Source of the DNA: an uncultured Desulfovibrio sp.
Lineage (GTDB): Bacteria; Desulfobacterota; Desulfovibrionia; Desulfovibrionales; Desulfovibrionaceae
Direction of reading: 5' to 3'
DNA: 61,194 nt
NCBI RefSeq assembly: GCF_944324935.1
Contig: NZ_CALUYG010000012.1
Coordinates: 1 to 61,194, forward strand
Below are positions 26,403-33,772 of the stretch, piece by piece; positions within the stretch are counted from its first letter, which is position 1, and each line of letters opens with the position of its first letter. The notes under the pieces were generated by a model. It saw only the letters and a program-made list of their open reading frames with translations. It had not been told where the DNA came from and searched no databases. The position numbers and the translations under genes were made by a program.

Positions 26403-26798
26403 AGGTGTGGAGCGCGAAGCGTTTCACACGGAATGTCCTCTTTCAGGAAACGGACGGGGCGGTGGTCCGCACGGCTGACGAGGGGGCTGCGTCATCATGG
26501 GATGGCGCTTTTTGAAAGGAGGTGGGGCGTTGCCTGCTGTCCGGCAGCATGCCGGCCCTGCTCGTGTCGCCTTCTGGCGGCGTTCCGCCAACCCGGCGCA
26601 TCCTGCACCGCTTTCCGTTTTTCTGCCGGTGCGAGGGAAAAATGCTTTCTTATCACCCATACGCCTCGGCAAAATTTTCCTGCTCGCCTGCCAAGACGTT
26701 TTGCGATGAACGAAGACGGGGAGCAAGCCGCCTGATTTATCAATATTTTTTTTTCAGAGGGGAGCAAACGGTACAGTATAGCTGATTTGGTATTATTT

Positions 26799-26826
26799 TT
26801 GCAAAACTGGAGAGAAATGGTATGGT
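26799..26826 (+). promoter_or_regulatory. promoter for the 26.9-kb small gene
   Basis: TTGCAA at 26799-26804, a 16-bp spacer and TATGGT at 26821-26826 lie in an AT-rich stretch. The GTG start at 26856 is 30 bp downstream with a good ribosome site between. Confidence 0.4.
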
Positions 26827-26855
26827 CAGGAAATTTCTTCTGCCCGGAGGATACC

Positions 26856-27362
26856 GTGGACTCTCACAGCTCCAATCAGCTTGCCAGCATGGCCAATGTG
26901 CTGCGTGGCATGCCGCCGGCCATCGCCTGCAGCGATGAGACGCCGCCGCTGACAGCCGCCGGTTCGCGCGCTCTTGAGCAGCTGGAGCAGCACGGCCGCG
27001 GCCTTGTCGATCATCTTGAGGCCCTGCTGGATGCCCGGCAGGAGCGCTTCATCGCGCACCTGCGGCAGCATCTTGGCGAAATGGTCATTGACAGCAAGCT
27101 GCATTTTTCCCTCAACGCCGAGGGCCAGCTCATCATCGAGGGCGAGGACGGCTCCACGGACGATCTGTGTCAGATCGTGGCGGAGATCCCTTCCCTGCAG
27201 GAAGACTTCCAGGAGATGGCCAAGCTGGCTCTCCTCAGCTACGGGCTGGACATCGCCTGCCAGGCACAGGCTGAGCTGGAGCAGGAAGGCGCACAGAACA
27301 GCCTGTTCACCCGTTTTCATATGTGCCTGAAAGGGCCGTTCTCGCATTTTTATGTACGCTGA
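26856..27362 (+). CDS. hypothetical protein
   Basis: I do not recognise the family. The 168-residue product from GTG 26856 is soluble, acidic and largely helical (LEQLEQHGRGLVDHLEALLD, then an IIEGEDGSTDDLCQI segment and EDFQEMAKLALLSYGLD). The GTG start is chosen because GGAGG lies 5 bp upstream; an ATG 69 bp earlier would overlap the promoter. It has its own promoter and lies directly before ssrA on the same strand, a neighbourhood that may simply reflect chromosomal order. Confidence 0.65.
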   Translation: MDSHSSNQLASMANVLRGMPPAIACSDETPPLTAAGSRALEQLEQHGRGLVDHLEALLDARQERFIAHLRQHLGEMVIDSKLHFSLNAEGQLIIEGEDGSTDDLCQIVAEIPSLQEDFQEMAKLALLSYGLDIACQAQAELEQEGAQNSLFTRFHMCLKGPFSHFYVR

Positions 27363-27413
27363 CCCGGTCAGCGGGCGGCTCCCCCCGGCATGAGTCGGTG
27401 CAGGGCAGACAGC

Positions 27414-27442
27414 TTGCCATCCTGAACGAAAAACGGTACAAA
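27414..27442 (+). promoter_or_regulatory. ssrA promoter
   Basis: TTGCCA at 27414-27419, a 17-bp spacer and TACAAA at 27437-27442 lie about 15 bp before the mature tmRNA 5' end. Confidence 0.55.
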
Positions 27443-27456
27443 CAGTTTCCCATCAT

Positions 27457-27835
27457 GGGGGCGCACTGGTTTCGACGGGGATGTGGAAGCCGGAGTTGCA
27501 GGTCGAGGCGCCGCTGGCCTCGTAAAAAGCGGCAACCAAGTAATTGCCAACAACGATTACGAATACGCCTGCGCTGCCTAGTCAGCAGGGCTCCTGACCG
27601 CATAGACGGTCACGTCAGACGGACTGATGCCTGATACGTCCGGCTGGCGACACATTATCAGGCTGGCGATACCCGGCGCCTGCCGGGGGCCATCGCGAGG
27701 AGTGCACCGGCGGGCTGGTGTCGTCGCGCCCGGTCAGGGGCTACCGACGGCATGAGAACCATCCCTGACCTACACCTGTAGACGCTTCGCGTGGAATGTT
27801 CTCGGACGGGGGTTCGACTCCCCCCGCCTCCACCA
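27457..27835 (+). ncRNA. ssrA: transfer-messenger RNA (tmRNA)
   Basis: Rescues stalled ribosomes and tags unfinished proteins. The 5' end GGGGGCG pairs with CGCCTCC before ACCA at the 3' end (7 bp, one G-U). The tRNA-like part has the T-arm segment GGTTCGACTCCCCCCG, and the 5' domain has CTGGTTTCGACGGG, as in other one-piece tmRNAs. The tag frame runs from GCC 27546 to TAG 27579-27581 and encodes A-NNDYEYACAA. The Cys in the tag is unusual. CCA is encoded. Confidence 0.97.
27546..27581 (+). CDS. tmRNA proteolysis-tag reading frame
   Basis: Encodes ANNDYEYACAA followed by TAG. The first Ala is the resume codon. The hydrophobic AA end is the usual ClpXP/ClpAP degron. The NNDYEYA core fits Desulfovibrio-type tags as I remember them. 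Confidence 0.9.
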   Translation, partial: ANNDYEYACAA

Positions 27836-27861
27836 ACCAAGCATTTCAGAAAGTGTGCAGA

Positions 27862-27896
27862 AGTCCGCAACGCCTTGAGCAGCGCGGACTTTTTGC
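27862..27896 (+). terminator. terminator after ssrA
   Basis: AGTCCGC at 27862-27868 pairs with GCGGACT at 27884-27890, followed by a T-tract (27890-27894) and more T-rich sequence. Confidence 0.75.
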
Positions 27897-27914
27897 TTTT
27901 GCGGCGGCCTCATC

Positions 27915-27958
27915 TGGACAAACTATATTTTTATATATGATAATATATAAAAAAGGAG
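27915..27958 (+). promoter_or_regulatory. AT-rich promoter of the tmRNA-adjacent cassette
   Basis: TGGACA at 27915-27920 is followed after 18 bp by GATAAT at 27939-27944 (TATGAT at 27936-27941 is an alternative). The region is far richer in A and T than the rest of the window. AAGGAG before ATG 27968 is a strong ribosome site. Confidence 0.5.
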
Positions 27959-27967
27959 AAACTATCC

Positions 27968-28846
27968 ATGAATATGCTTGAAGCGGCAGCCGGCTATTGC
28001 GCTGCGACCTTTCAGCCATGCGGATCATGCGGGCAGTGCACGCATCCGTCGGGCAGGTGCAGCGGCAGCTGTCGCGTCTGTTCGGAAGAGGTGAATTATC
28101 ACCGGGGCGGCAGGGCGGATTATGATTGTCAGAATTTCATGTACTACTACATGTGCCGCTATGCCTGGAAGTATTGCTCGGAAATATTGTACGCAGTGGA
28201 AGAAATTGATTTTTCCCGCCCAGCAACCTACACTATCCTCTCCCTTGGCTGCGGTGGTGCGCCGGATCTGATGGCTTTTGCTCTGCACTTTGACGAAAAG
28301 GACGGGACAAACATAAGCTATATGGGATATGATGCCAATCCATACTGGAACATCATCCATGCGCTCGTATACGGCTATGCACAGGCACACGGCATTGCGA
28401 CAAAATTTTTCATAAAGAATATATTTGACATTCTTGCTGATGATAAAACAGAGCTTTATTCATCAAATATCGTCATACTGCAATATCTTATTTCTCATTT
28501 TCCGCCAGAAAAAAGATACGAGCTGGCGGGAATGCTCTTTGATGGTCTGATCAGGAAGGTCCTGAAACATCCATCCCGAGTGTCCCCGACACTATTTTTG
28601 CTGAATGATATAGACCACGCCGACGTCAGAAAATATTACGATCTTTTTTTGGAGAAGCTGGCCAAAAGCGACTGCTCTTTTTCAAGCATGCGTCGGCATT
28701 TCAAGGAAAGGGAGAACGACTACGGCGACGGCTCGGTACAGTACGCGAGCTGCAACAATAGATTTTCCATCCCCGAAACGATAAAAAATGATTTTGATTG
28801 TGCAATAAAATGCTCAAGCGCGCAGCTATTCGTCAAGGTCGAGTAG
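27968..28846 (+). CDS. Cys-rich protein with methyltransferase-like fold
   Basis: Unknown 292-residue protein. The N-terminus carries ten Cys within 70 residues, including CGSCGQC (18-24), C31, C35 and C38, arranged as if to bind an Fe-S cluster or metal. Residues about 87-115 read TYTILSLGCGGAPDLMAFAL, a Rossmann-type SAM-binding motif I, followed by GYDANPYW (motif II-like acidic loop). The DNA is clearly AT-richer than neighbouring genes, suggesting transfer. It is 6 bp upstream of the DUF1848 gene, so the two form a bicistronic cassette. Whether it methylates anything is inference. Confidence 0.7.
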   Translation: MNMLEAAAGYCAATFQPCGSCGQCTHPSGRCSGSCRVCSEEVNYHRGGRADYDCQNFMYYYMCRYAWKYCSEILYAVEEIDFSRPATYTILSLGCGGAPDLMAFALHFDEKDGTNISYMGYDANPYWNIIHALVYGYAQAHGIATKFFIKNIFDILADDKTELYSSNIVILQYLISHFPPEKRYELAGMLFDGLIRKVLKHPSRVSPTLFLLNDIDHADVRKYYDLFLEKLAKSDCSFSSMRRHFKERENDYGDGSVQYASCNNRFSIPETIKNDFDCAIKCSSAQLFVKVE

Positions 28847-28852
28847 ATACCC

Positions 28853-29791
28853 ATGATACTAAGCGCAAGTAGGCGGACAGACATCCCCACATATTATTCG
28901 GCATGGTTCCTCAATCGTGTCAGGGAGGGGCATGTATACGTCCGCAATCCGATGAATGCGCGCCAGATCAGCAGGATAAGCCTCTCGCCCGATGTCGTGG
29001 ACGGCATCGTCTTTTGGACAAAGAATCCGCTCCCCATGCTGGACAAGCTGGATGGACTCAGGGACTATACATACTACTTTCAATTTACGCTCACCAGTTA
29101 CGGCAGAGATGTGGAAAGCAATGTCCCCAGCAAAAACGATGTCATCATCCCGGCATTTCAACGCCTGGCCGATCTGATCGGGCCTGAGCGGGTCATCTGG
29201 CGCTATGACCCCATTTTTCTCACGGAAACATATACGCCAGAGTACCACATGCGCTACTTTGAGAAACTGGTTCGCCGGCTTGCGCCGTACACGCAAAAAT
29301 GCACCATCAGTTTTCTGGACAGCTATAAGAAAATCGAAAGGAACATGGCCGCGCTCAGGCAGACCGTGCTTACCGGCGAGCAGCAAAGCCGGCTGGCCAG
29401 CGGCCTTGCGGAGATCGCCCATAGTCATGGCTTGCGGCTGGATGCCTGCGCCGAGGAGGATGCCCTGTGCCAGTATGGCATCGACCGTGCCCGCTGCATT
29501 GACGGGCAGTTGTTCGAGCATCTGTTGCACTGTCCGCTGAGTGCAAAAAAAGACAAGAACCAGCGCCCCCAATGCGGGTGTGTGGCAAGCGTGGACATCG
29601 GCGCTTACAATACATGCGGCAACGGCTGCCGGTACTGCTATGCCAACCATAGTGAAAGCTCCGTCCAGGCGAACCGGAGGAGGCATGTTCCCGATTCTCC
29701 GTTGCTGATCGGCGAAGTTGGTGAGGGGGATGTCGTCAGCGAGCGCAAGGTCGTTTCCTGCAGGGCAAGACAGCATCAATTGGCATTATGA
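28853..29791 (+). CDS. DUF1848 family protein with a C-terminal Cys cluster
   Basis: A 312-residue protein of the DUF1848 type. It begins MILSASRRTDIPTYYSAWF and ends with the diagnostic VASVDIGAYNTCGNGCRYCYAN and DSPLLIGEVGEGDVVSERK. The Cx3CxxC spacing (CGNGCRYC) resembles the radical-SAM/spore-photoproduct-lyase cluster motif, but it lies at the C-terminus. Internal segments VFWTKNPLPM and VIWRYDPIFLTE are typical. I know of no established reaction for the family. It follows the Cys-rich methyltransferase-like gene with a 6-bp gap; GC content rises toward its 3' end. Confidence 0.85.
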   Translation: MILSASRRTDIPTYYSAWFLNRVREGHVYVRNPMNARQISRISLSPDVVDGIVFWTKNPLPMLDKLDGLRDYTYYFQFTLTSYGRDVESNVPSKNDVIIPAFQRLADLIGPERVIWRYDPIFLTETYTPEYHMRYFEKLVRRLAPYTQKCTISFLDSYKKIERNMAALRQTVLTGEQQSRLASGLAEIAHSHGLRLDACAEEDALCQYGIDRARCIDGQLFEHLLHCPLSAKKDKNQRPQCGCVASVDIGAYNTCGNGCRYCYANHSESSVQANRRRHVPDSPLLIGEVGEGDVVSERKVVSCRARQHQLAL

Positions 29792-29863
29792 TTGCGCGCA
29801 AGGGGGGATGCAGCGTTTCTCCGTGGCGTGACGGCAGACCTGTGGCGGGGGAAGTATTTCAGC

Positions 29864-29893
29864 TTGACACTCCTCAGCCTGTCTGCCTACGAA
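29864..29893 (+). promoter_or_regulatory. promoter for the exported phosphatase gene
   Basis: Perfect TTGACA at 29864-29869, an 18-bp spacer and TACGAA at 29888-29893. The predicted transcript start falls at about 29900, on top of the first possible ATG (29898). Translation therefore either starts almost at the 5' end or at a later ATG. Confidence 0.5.
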
Positions 29894-29897
29894 GAAC

Positions 29898-30755
29898 ATG
29901 AGTGAAGATCTGCCGAAACCATACGGCGACATCCCTACATTGTCACACATAATGGACGCCATCAGCATGCGGAGTGATCGTCTTCTTTTCGAAAGCGATG
30001 CCCATTTGTTGCCAGGTGTATCGCGCCTGACGGCCGGCAGGCTGTGTCTCCTGCTCGTGTGCGGGGTCATCCTGCTCAGTGCGGCTGCCGGCACGGGCTG
30101 GGCCGGCGCGGCGGAGCGGCGTCCTCTGGAATGGGCGCAGCCTGTGGAGGCAAAGGGGCTGCCCAATCTGCACAGAGTCTCCGGCAAGCTGTACCGGTCC
30201 GCCCAGCCTACGGCGGAGGGCATGCGGGAGGCCGAGCGGCTGGGCATTCGTACGGTTGTTTCCCTGCGCAGCGGGCAGCGGGATGCACTGCTGGCCGTGG
30301 GGACGGATCTGGTGTTGCGGCATGTGCCCATGCGGGCCTGGAATCCGCATTTACCGGGCGCGGTGGCGGCCCTGAGCGCCATAGCCGTCTCTCCGGGGCC
30401 GGTGCTGGTGCATTGCTGGCACGGGGCGGACCGCACCGGCATGGTGGTGGCGTTGTATCGCATGGTGGAGCAGGGGTGGACGCGCGAGGCCGCCATTCGG
30501 GAAATGCTGGAAGGCGGCTACGGCTACCACAGCATATGGAAAGACATCATCACCTTTCTGGAGACTGTGGACGTGGAGGCGCTGCGTCGGACGCTGCGTG
30601 ACAATGCGGCGCTTCCCTGCCTGTCGTCTGAAGGCGGGATACCGCCTGCCGTCGGTCAGGGGGCTGTGTGCGGGAGGCAACTGCCGGGATACGCGGGGCA
30701 GAAGGCGCAGCCCGGATATAAGGAACGCCTGGCGGTCGAACCCTCCGACGGGTAG
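29898..30755 (+). CDS. exported dual-specificity/tyrosine phosphatase-like protein
   Basis: The Cys-based phosphatase P-loop HCWHGADRTGMV is intact (about residues 171-182), preceded by LYRSAQPT and a conserved RTVVSLR strand as in the DSP/Tyr-phosphatase family of exported bacterial enzymes. A hydrophobic segment at about residues 46-70 is a signal peptide or anchor. Starting at 29898 places roughly 45 residues before it; ATG 29952 or 29967 would give a more normal signal peptide, and the promoter position supports a later start. The substrate may be a phosphoprotein or inositol/sugar phosphate. It is followed by plus-oriented terminator-like repeats. Confidence 0.8.
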   Translation: MSEDLPKPYGDIPTLSHIMDAISMRSDRLLFESDAHLLPGVSRLTAGRLCLLLVCGVILLSAAAGTGWAGAAERRPLEWAQPVEAKGLPNLHRVSGKLYRSAQPTAEGMREAERLGIRTVVSLRSGQRDALLAVGTDLVLRHVPMRAWNPHLPGAVAALSAIAVSPGPVLVHCWHGADRTGMVVALYRMVEQGWTREAAIREMLEGGYGYHSIWKDIITFLETVDVEALRRTLRDNAALPCLSSEGGIPPAVGQGAVCGRQLPGYAGQKAQPGYKERLAVEPSDG

Positions 30756-30783
30756 GGGGGCCTTCTTTTTTTCTTCTTTTTTT

Positions 30784-30915
30784 GTCGTTGGCTGGTGGCT
30801 GTTGCCCGGCATCTGGGCGTGGTCGCCTGCGCGGCGACATCCTTTTTTCTTTTTTCGCGCCGGCTGGCGGCTTCAGCCCGGCGCACGGGCTTGGTCGCCT
30901 GCGCGGCGGGCGGCA
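30784..30915 (+). repeat. family D terminator-like repeats, plus orientation
   Basis: Two head-to-tail units after the phosphatase gene. The first ends with GTCGCCTGCGCGGCGAC (6-bp perfect stem) followed by ATCCTTTTTTCTTTTTTC. A further unit lies at 31302-31360. The orientation matches transcription of the phosphatase gene. Confidence 0.7.
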
Positions 30916-31175
30916 GGGGGTGAGAGGGGCGTGCCCCTCTACACCCCCTGCGACCCCCTACACCCCCTTGTCCGTGTGGCGTCGGGCGTCACTGTCGCCT
31001 GTTGTATACCTTGTCCGCCGCTCGCCGCAGGGGGCAGGTCGGCGCGCATCTTCCCGCTTCGCGGGCGATATGCGCGCCTGCTGCGGCGCTCCCGCGTTGC
31101 GGGGATCGCCTCCGCGCCCCGGCTCGCTGGGCTGACGGGGCATTTTCCCGGCCTGTGCCTTGCCCGGCGGGGAGC
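30912..31175. repeat. 264-bp direct repeat, copy 1
   Basis: Nearly identical to 31358-31622, especially over the last 160 bp. Contains the GAGGGGCGTGCCCCTC hairpin and CCCGCTTCGCGGG. The offset between copies is about 446 bp. Confidence 0.85.
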
Positions 31176-31357
31176 ATTTTTCCTTGGATGAAACGTATTC
31201 CCCAGTGCGGAGGGTGCCTTCTGACGGGAAGCCTTTTTCTGCATGGGGCATTTCTCCCGTCTGTACGCTCTTTCCTGAGAGGAAGGAGCTTTTTTCTTAT
31301 TTGCCGCCGGCTGATGGCTGTTGCCCGGCATCCGTGCGTGGTCGCCTCCCGGCGAGG

Positions 31358-31622
31358 GGCAGGGGGTGAGAGGGGCGGCCCCCTCTACACCCCCTACAAC
31401 CCCCTACACCCCCTTGTCCGCGCGGCGGTGGGAGTCTCTATCGTTTGTCATATACCCTGCCCGCCGCTCGCCGCAGGGGGGCAGGTCGGCGCGCATCTTC
31501 CCGCTTCGCGGGCGATATGCGCGCCTGCTGCGGCGCTCCCGCGTTGCGGGGATCGCCTCCGCGCCCCGGCTCGCTAGGCTGATGGGGCATTTTTCCGGCC
31601 TGTGCCTTGCCCGGCGGGGAGC
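31358..31622. repeat. 265-bp direct repeat, copy 2
   Basis: Second copy of 30912-31175. Both copies start right after a family D unit (31302-31360 here) and share AGGGGGTGAGAGGGGC at the left and TTGCCCGGCGGGGAGC at the right. A partial inverted relative of the left edge occurs at about 32036-32085. Confidence 0.85.
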
Positions 31623-32079
31623 GCGCGTCTGTTCCCCCAATGTACTGAAGTGGCAACGGACGGTTTTACCTGCGGGAGAACATACCAAGAGCTTCCCGCA
31701 TGAGGTCAGGACGATTTTTTTGCCTCACTGTGTTCTCCCGGCACAGTGCACCGAATCAGCTGGGGGAAAGCCGTTTTTCCGGCGTGCGGGCAGGGCTGTC
31801 CTTGTGGAGAAAGACAGTGCGGCAAAAAGGAGTTTCAAGCGTAAGCGCGGCAGGGCGCGGAGGAGATCGCCGCCCCGCAGGGGCGGAAGCTCCGACGCCG
31901 GACGGACGCTCGGCCCGCGCTCTGCGCGGGACAGCGGGAGGCCGAACGCCCGCTGCCGCGCGGCAGGGAGGAGGCAGGGGGACGCACTCCGCAAGCGAAC
32001 GCTCGTCAAGGATGGCTGCCCCGACGCGGGGTAAGGGGTTGTAGGGGGCAAGGGGCGGCGTAAGCCCCTGCCCCCTGCC

Positions 32080-32305
32080 CCTCGCCGGGAGGCGACCAAA
32101 CCCCGGTGCGGGGCTGAAGCCGCCGGCCAGCGACGGAAAAAGAAAGAAAAATGATGCCGCCGGGAGGCGACCCGGCCCGGCGTCCGGGCCGAAGCCGCCG
32201 GCCGGCGCGAAAAAAGAAAAAAGAAAAAAGGATGCCGCCGGGAGGCGACCTGGCCCGGATGCCGGGCAGAAGCCGCCAGCCAGCGACGGAAAAAGAAAAA
32301 AAGAA
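32080..32305 (-). repeat. family D terminator-like repeat array, minus orientation, three units
   Basis: Three units with a period of about 75 bp start at about 32080, 32155 and 32230. Each contains a GCCGGGAGGCGAC-type stem, a GCCCGG/CCGGGC hairpin and an A-rich spacer (T-rich on the minus strand). They lie beyond the stop of the leftward M18 aminopeptidase gene, in the orientation that would terminate it. Confidence 0.7.
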
Positions 32306-32371
32306 AAGGCGACCACCCCCCTGCGGGGCAGCGGTCGCCAGTCGGCGATATAAAGAGGAAAATTCCCCCAC

Positions 32372-33772
32372 CTAGCCCTCAAGGAAAGCGCGGTACGCCT
32401 CAAACGTGGCAAAAAGATCCACGCTGCTCGAGAGCTCAAAGGGACTGTGCATGGAGAGCAGAGCCGGGCCGCAGTCGATGACCTGCATGCCGTAGGCGGC
32501 GAGAAAAAGCGCCACCGTGCCGCCGCCGCCAAGATCCACCTTGCCCAGTTCGGCCACCTGCCACGGGATGCCGCGGGCATTGAGCAGGCCGCGCAGCTCG
32601 CCCAGGAATTCGGCATCGGCTTCGCTGGCCCCGTACTTGCCCCGCGAGCCGCCCACCTTGCTGAAGCAGGGGCCGTAACCAAGCTGGGCGGCGTTCTGCT
32701 TTTCATGGACTTCGGGGAAGTCGGGGTCAAAGGCGGCGGTCACGTCGGCGGACAGGGCGCGCGTGTTCATAAATACCTGTGAGACAGGCAGGGAGGGCGC
32801 CCAGGCGCGGGCGATGTCCTCCACGCAGAATTGCAGGAAGCGTGAGGAGGCGCCGGTGGCTCCGTCGGAGCCGATCTCCTCCTTGTCCCAGAAAATGACG
32901 GCCATGTTCGGCGCATTGCGGCCGGGGCGGGCGGTGAGCAGGGCTTCCAGCGCCGTGAAGACGCAGATGCGGTCATCCTGACCGTATCCGCCGATGAGGG
33001 CCTTGTCCAGCCCCACGAAGGCGGCCGGGCCTGCGGGCACGACCTGCATGTCAGCGGAGATGAAGTCTTCCTCCCGCACGCCGTATTTGTCGTGCAGCAA
33101 CTGGAGCAGATAGCTCTTGAGGGGCTCCTTTTCGTCGTCCTTGCCGCTGCGCCCGGCACGCGGGGCCGGACTGTGGGAAAGGATGATGTTCAGCTTCTCG
33201 GCCTCAAAGGCGTCATTCAGAGGCTGGGTGGACTGCTTCTGCGCCAGATGGGGCAGCAGGTCGGCGATGGTGAACACCGGATCGCCCGGTCGGTCGCCGA
33301 TGGCGATGGAGAGCGTCTTGCCGTTTTCCAGGCTGACGACGCCGCGCAGAGCCAGCGGTCGGGCCAGCCACTGGTATTTGCGGATGCCGCCGTAATAATG
33401 CGTCTTGGCCTGGGTGACGCCGGGCTGCTCGATGAAGGGGCGCTGTTTGAAGTCCAGACGGGGCGTGTCGGCATGGGCCGCGATGAGGTGCAGCCCCTGC
33501 GAGAGGGGCGCGCGGCCCCGGCGGGCGGCAAAGAGTGCCTTGCCGCGGAAGGGACGCATGAACAGACCGTCCCTGGGGTTCTCGCCGTAGCCCTTTTCGG
33601 CAAGGCGGCGCTGCACATAGGCTACGGTCTCGCGTTCGGTCTTGCAGGTGGAGATGAATTCGATGTAGCGCCTGGCGAAGCTTTCCATTTCCTTGCGGCG
33701 GGTGGCCGTGGCGGCATAGGTTTTCCAGGCGCTTTCCGGCGTGTAGGCGATATTGGGAGTGTTTTTCTTCAT
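32372..33772 (-). CDS. M18 family aminopeptidase
   Basis: Cytoplasmic zinc aminopeptidase of the M18 (aspartyl aminopeptidase/ApeA-like) family. Metal-site segments are AHADTPRLD (His100, Asp102), GYGQDDRI, the WDKEEIGSDGATGA loop with the catalytic Glu, and SMHSPFE near the C-terminus. The 466-residue length fits the family. ATG 33772 follows AAAGGA and overlaps the selA stop by 4 bp, so it is the last gene of a folC-selA-M18 operon. Its transcript runs into three terminator-like repeats. Confidence 0.93.
   Translation of the reverse strand: MKKNTPNIAYTPESAWKTYAATATRRKEMESFARRYIEFISTCKTERETVAYVQRRLAEKGYGENPRDGLFMRPFRGKALFAARRGRAPLSQGLHLIAAHADTPRLDFKQRPFIEQPGVTQAKTHYYGGIRKYQWLARPLALRGVVSLENGKTLSIAIGDRPGDPVFTIADLLPHLAQKQSTQPLNDAFEAEKLNIILSHSPAPRAGRSGKDDEKEPLKSYLLQLLHDKYGVREEDFISADMQVVPAGPAAFVGLDKALIGGYGQDDRICVFTALEALLTARPGRNAPNMAVIFWDKEEIGSDGATGASSRFLQFCVEDIARAWAPSLPVSQVFMNTRALSADVTAAFDPDFPEVHEKQNAAQLGYGPCFSKVGGSRGKYGASEADAEFLGELRGLLNARGIPWQVAELGKVDLGGGGTVALFLAAYGMQVIDCGPALLSMHSPFELSSSVDLFATFEAYRAFLEG

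Larger units (their letters stand above)
26194..26855. other. 662-bp gap after recN without a recognised gene
   Basis: Contains a family C palindrome copy (26362-26402), low-complexity GC-rich sequence and, from about 26735, an AT-rich tract with the promoter of the next gene. Short open frames here have no ribosome site and cross the repeat, so I do not call them. Confidence 0.5.
30756..32371. other. 1.6-kb gene-free repeat region
   Basis: Lies between the phosphatase (rightward) and M18 aminopeptidase (leftward) gene ends. It contains family D units pointing inward from both sides, a 264/265-bp direct duplication and many short GC hairpins. Open frames here have no ribosome site, very skewed composition and follow the repeat periodicity, so I call none. 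Bases 31623-31830 between the blocks are unique but show nothing gene-like. Confidence 0.7.

Noticed and set aside
27836-29791. Complete genomic island with integrase and att sites at ssrA
   Set aside because: No integrase gene is present, and no second copy of the tmRNA 3' end was found downstream in the window; only a small transferred cassette can be argued.
30912-31622. IS element or composite transposon from the direct repeats
   Set aside because: No transposase, no terminal inverted repeats and no target duplications are visible.
32080-32305. CRISPR array
   Set aside because: The units are tandem repeats about 75 bp long without unique spacers of constant length, there are no cas genes, and the A-rich parts are low-complexity.
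30756-32371. Several open frames of 100-240 codons in the repeat region
   Set aside because: They follow the repeat periodicity, repeat the same peptide in multiple copies, and have no ribosome site or domain.
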